64,000 nt of DNA, from contig CALVGZ010000009.1 in assembly GCA_944327225.1 (NCBI GenBank), forward strand, positions 1 to 64,000, given 5' to 3'. Below the pieces are notes generated by a model that made no database searches, was not told the DNA's origin, and worked only from the letters and a program-made list of their open reading frames with translations. Below, one piece after another: positions 61,750 to 64,000 of this stretch. Position 1 is the first letter of the stretch; each line of letters opens with the position of its first letter. A program made the position numbers and the translations under genes. Origin of the DNA: Candidatus Gastranaerophilales bacterium. Lineage in GTDB: Bacteria > Cyanobacteriota > Vampirovibrionia > Gastranaerophilales > Gastranaerophilaceae.

Positions 61750-62389
61750 AAATATTACAAAACAAGAATATAGCGAAGATTTGATTAAAACTAATTTAAG
61801 GGAAATTTTTGCACCTGAACAATATATAACTCAAAAGGAAATAAGCCCTTTTAGTAGTATAAAAACACGTTTGCAAGAAATTATTGAAAATCTTATTTCT
61901 CCAAAAGGGATTAATTTTTCTGAAGAATTAAATGCTAAGTTTTTGGAACTTGATTTTGGGTCCGAGTTTGATATTGATGCTACTAAAATTGGTATTCAGG
62001 ATGCTATATTTTTTGTAAATCTTTTAAATCAACAAAATTTAATTAATTATTCGGTTGAAGATAATGAAATTAGCTTGTCTACTTCTGAAAATAAAAAAAT
62101 TCAGGTTACAAATTCTTTGATAAATATGCTTCAAACATCTGTTACTACCAATAAGCCTATTAGGCTTGATTTTGATAGAGACGTGACTGTTATTTTAAAA
62201 CTTGATAAAGATGGTAAAGTTCAAGCTCATTTTATTCCCGGTACTGCTGAAGTTGAAAGTTATTTGAGAAATAACATTCAATGTCTTAAACAACGATTTG
62301 ATGATGAAAATATTAATTATTCTTCTTTGGGATATTCAAAATATAAAGATGATAATCAATCAAAAAGACAAAAAAGGAGCGATAAATGA
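61739..62389 (+). CDS. FliK-like hook-length control protein (short)
   Basis: 216 residues, much shorter than typical FliK. The C-terminal part (about 140-205; PIRLDFDRDVTVILKLDKDG, AEVESYLRNNIQCLKQRFDD) resembles the FliK C-terminal domain that switches export specificity. The N-terminal region is not the usual long Pro/Gln-rich ruler. It overlaps fliJ by 11 bases and the flg gene by four (ATGA), in a position where fliK commonly lies. Confidence 0.55.
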   Translation: MEIENITKQEYSEDLIKTNLREIFAPEQYITQKEISPFSSIKTRLQEIIENLISPKGINFSEELNAKFLELDFGSEFDIDATKIGIQDAIFFVNLLNQQNLINYSVEDNEISLSTSENKKIQVTNSLINMLQTSVTTNKPIRLDFDRDVTVILKLDKDGKVQAHFIPGTAEVESYLRNNIQCLKQRFDDENINYSSLGYSKYKDDNQSKRQKRSDK

Positions 62390-63219
62390 GAGATTCATAT
62401 ATTAATGCAATGAATGTTCAAAAGTCTACTGTTCATTGGATGAATGCAATATCTGAAAACCTTGTAAATATGTATACTCCAGGTTATAGAGAAAATCAGG
62501 TAACTTTTAAAACATATTTAGATGCTGCTGTACCTGATATGGTTTTAAAAAATCAAGGCCAAGGGAAGGCAATTCCAGGAACTTCAAATGAAAATGTTTT
62601 TCTCGAAGGTAACGGATTTTTTGTTTTAAGAAATGATGAAGGTAGAATTGCTTATACCAGGTTGGGTGAATTTAAGTTTGACGGAGAAGGAGTATACAGA
62701 GCCGCAGACGGTTCAAAAGTTCAAGGATATATTTTGAATGACAAGGGTGAAATAATGTCCGGAACAAAGTCATTAGATAATGATGCTTTTCAAGATACAA
62801 TCGCTCAAGGCGGAGCTTTATCGGTTCCGACTACCGAAATAAAACTTTGGATAGACCCCGATAACGGAAAATATCTTGGGAAATATGATGAATTTGAAAT
62901 TAAAGGCGATGGAATACTCTACGGAAAAGCTAATAATGGTCGAGATTCAGCTCCTTTATACAAACTTGCCGTTATGAATTTTCACAACCCTCAGGAACTT
63001 TTTGAATATAAGCAAGGTCAATATTTAGAAACCGAATATTCGGGGAAGCCCGTTATAGGTAGAGGCGAAATCAGAAGCGGCTTGATTGAATTATCAAATG
63101 TTGATTTTAAAGCCAATGCGACATATTGGCAACAAGCCCAAACACAACTTGATTTATCAGGGAAAATCATGTCTACATATAAGGATTTATTACAATCTGC
63201 TATGGATTTATTAAGTTAA
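62386..63219 (+). CDS. flagellar hook-basal body rod protein (FlgF/FlgG family)
   Basis: 277 residues. The N-terminal helix ends ENLVNMYTPGYRENQ, the divergent form of the 'NLANvnTtGfk' motif. A D1/D2 region follows (GNGFFVLRNDEGRIAYTRLG, YRAADGSKVQGY), and the C-terminal helix starts SNVDFKANATYWQQAQ. Length suits FlgF or FlgG rather than FlgE. GGAG precedes the ATG, which overlaps the FliK-like stop. The protein assembles in the rod outside the inner membrane. Confidence 0.85.
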   Translation: MRDSYINAMNVQKSTVHWMNAISENLVNMYTPGYRENQVTFKTYLDAAVPDMVLKNQGQGKAIPGTSNENVFLEGNGFFVLRNDEGRIAYTRLGEFKFDGEGVYRAADGSKVQGYILNDKGEIMSGTKSLDNDAFQDTIAQGGALSVPTTEIKLWIDPDNGKYLGKYDEFEIKGDGILYGKANNGRDSAPLYKLAVMNFHNPQELFEYKQGQYLETEYSGKPVIGRGEIRSGLIELSNVDFKANATYWQQAQTQLDLSGKIMSTYKDLLQSAMDLLS

Positions 63220-63223
63220 TATT

Positions 63224-64000
63224 ATGAATAAGTTTTTAATCTCTCTCAATTTGATAGTATTATCTTTCTTCTTCACAATAAATTTTGCTTATTGTGAAGA
63301 AGACTTTTTTCTTGATACTCCTTTTGAAAATGCTAAGAGTAAGACAAAATTAATTCAAAATGAAAAAATAGAAAACGTTAAAAATATAACTAAACAAAAA
63401 GCAAATTGGTTTTCTAAGTTTTTTAAAGATAAAATTTCAAAGAAAGAAGAAGATGAAGAAGTTAAAAAAGGTTATTGGGGGACTTTACCCGATATTGAAA
63501 AAGAATTTAGGTATAAAAGGCAAGATGCAATATCAAAAAATCAAGATGAGCTAAAGATTCCGAATGAAGAAGATTTATATGATGAAAATCTCAAAAAAGC
63601 TCCTTATGATGATGCTTTATTTTTGGATGTTATTGTTAAAAAAGAAAAATCTTCAAATTATTTAAATGATCTTCAGAGAATTAAATTTGCTTTAACAAAT
63701 TTAAAAAAATGTATAGAGGAAAACGGAGATATTCAGCGTTTTAATGCGTGTGTTAATGTAATTGATTTATACAGTAAAAATTTAAAATTAAAATATCAGG
63801 ATAAATCAGAATCTATGAAAGAAAGTTATGTTGATATTTTAACAACAAATTATCATGCAAAAGTATTGGGCAATTTATTGTATGATTCAAATTACTATGC
63901 AAGATATATCCCGACTGCACAAGGTAAATACAGTGAACAAAATATTAAAAACGAAAAAGAAAAATTACTTGTAAGGTTAAATAAAACATTATTTTTGATT
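63224..64000 (+). CDS. exported protein, C-terminus outside the window
   Basis: Open from ATG 63224 to the window edge (259 codons). Signal peptide about 1-24 (ISLNLIVLSFFFTINFAYC), then a charged, Lys/Glu-rich mature part with FFLDTPFENAK and WFSKFFKDKI. Not recognised. Four bases after the flg gene and so probably in the flagellar operon; no ribosome-binding site is evident. A terminator-like hairpin lies within the signal-peptide codons. Confidence 0.7.
   Translation, partial: MNKFLISLNLIVLSFFFTINFAYCEEDFFLDTPFENAKSKTKLIQNEKIENVKNITKQKANWFSKFFKDKISKKEEDEEVKKGYWGTLPDIEKEFRYKRQDAISKNQDELKIPNEEDLYDENLKKAPYDDALFLDVIVKKEKSSNYLNDLQRIKFALTNLKKCIEENGDIQRFNACVNVIDLYSKNLKLKYQDKSESMKESYVDILTTNYHAKVLGNLLYDSNYYARYIPTAQGKYSEQNIKNEKEKLLVRLNKTLFLI
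63267..63310 (+). terminator. terminator-like hairpin inside a signal-peptide coding region
   Basis: Perfect 15-base arms 63267-63281 and 63289-63303 (TCTTCTTCACAATAA and complement), 7-base loop, then C and six Ts (63305-63310). It starts 48 bases after the flagellar gene stop but lies in frame within codons 15-29 of the exported-protein gene. Confidence 0.7.

Noticed and set aside
1-64000. CRISPR array, tRNA or rRNA genes, insertion sequences
   Set aside because: No regularly spaced direct repeats, cloverleaf-like sequence or transposase was seen by eye; a tRNAscan or repeat search would be decisive.

Overview
The window is a strongly A+T-rich, densely coded bacterial chromosome segment. 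The envelope is diderm: there is an Omp85/BamA-type outer-membrane assembly protein with POTRA domains, plus exported proteins and a type IV prepilin-like C-terminus. There are also flagellar genes, c-di-GMP and cyclic-nucleotide enzymes, and a set of A+T-rich membrane proteins with a short N-terminal FKG-type motif. My best guess, inferred from protein style and not from a marker search, is a non-photosynthetic relative of Cyanobacteria (Vampirovibrionia/Melainabacteria, probably Gastranaerophilales).

Layout. 1-120: end of a prepilin-like gene. 281-3600: spc-operon fragment rpsE-rpmD-rplO-secY-adk, closed by an intrinsic terminator, then a tandem AbrB-like regulator and map. 4906-6161: an EF-hand protein and a coiled-coil protein. 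6288-13709: signalling and membrane block (REC-HD-GYP, PHP phosphoesterase, two related membrane proteins, GAF-GGDEF, two TPR proteins). 13870-18652: pgk, two small or exported proteins, a polytopic glycosyltransferase-like protein and a STAS-like protein. 18798-22586: a histidine-kinase-like protein without catalytic residues, a MalK-type ATPase and leuA. 22763-26350: two FKG-type membrane proteins and bamA. 26540-32360: sigma-like protein, pgeF, TSCPD protein, NrtR-like regulator, DUF2344 protein, RNase E/G, a membrane protein and a Cys-rich small protein. 32512-33993: a hybrid-cluster-protein (prismane) homologue that has lost nearly all metal ligands. 33990-43296: an operon of two membrane proteins and two atypical GH13 proteins. 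43515-45851: a divergent STAND-like ATPase with TPRs. 45841-53825: housekeeping genes (rsmG, engB, speE, aroA, dnaX) with small unknown genes between them. 53999-59115: NarL-type regulator, CHASE2 adenylate cyclase, recG. 59105-64000: two divergent flagellar clusters (fliN-fliL-exported protein; fliJ-fliK-flgF/G-exported protein, the last running off the window).

The most notable material is (i) the operon at 33990-43296, which pairs two polytopic membrane proteins with two GH13 proteins, one of 1285 residues with a very large insertion; (ii) the ligand-less hybrid cluster protein next to it; (iii) the inactivated histidine kinase; (iv) a recurring promoter layout in which a -10 hexamer lies 6-7 bases before a start codon that has no Shine-Dalgarno sequence, predicting leaderless mRNAs for about seven genes; and (v) hairpins that overlap promoters, ribosome-binding sites or a signal-peptide coding region.

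No stretch longer than about 300 bases lacks a gene. I saw no rRNA, tRNA, CRISPR array, insertion sequence or prophage. Several promoter calls rest on hexamer matching by eye and are weak where marked.
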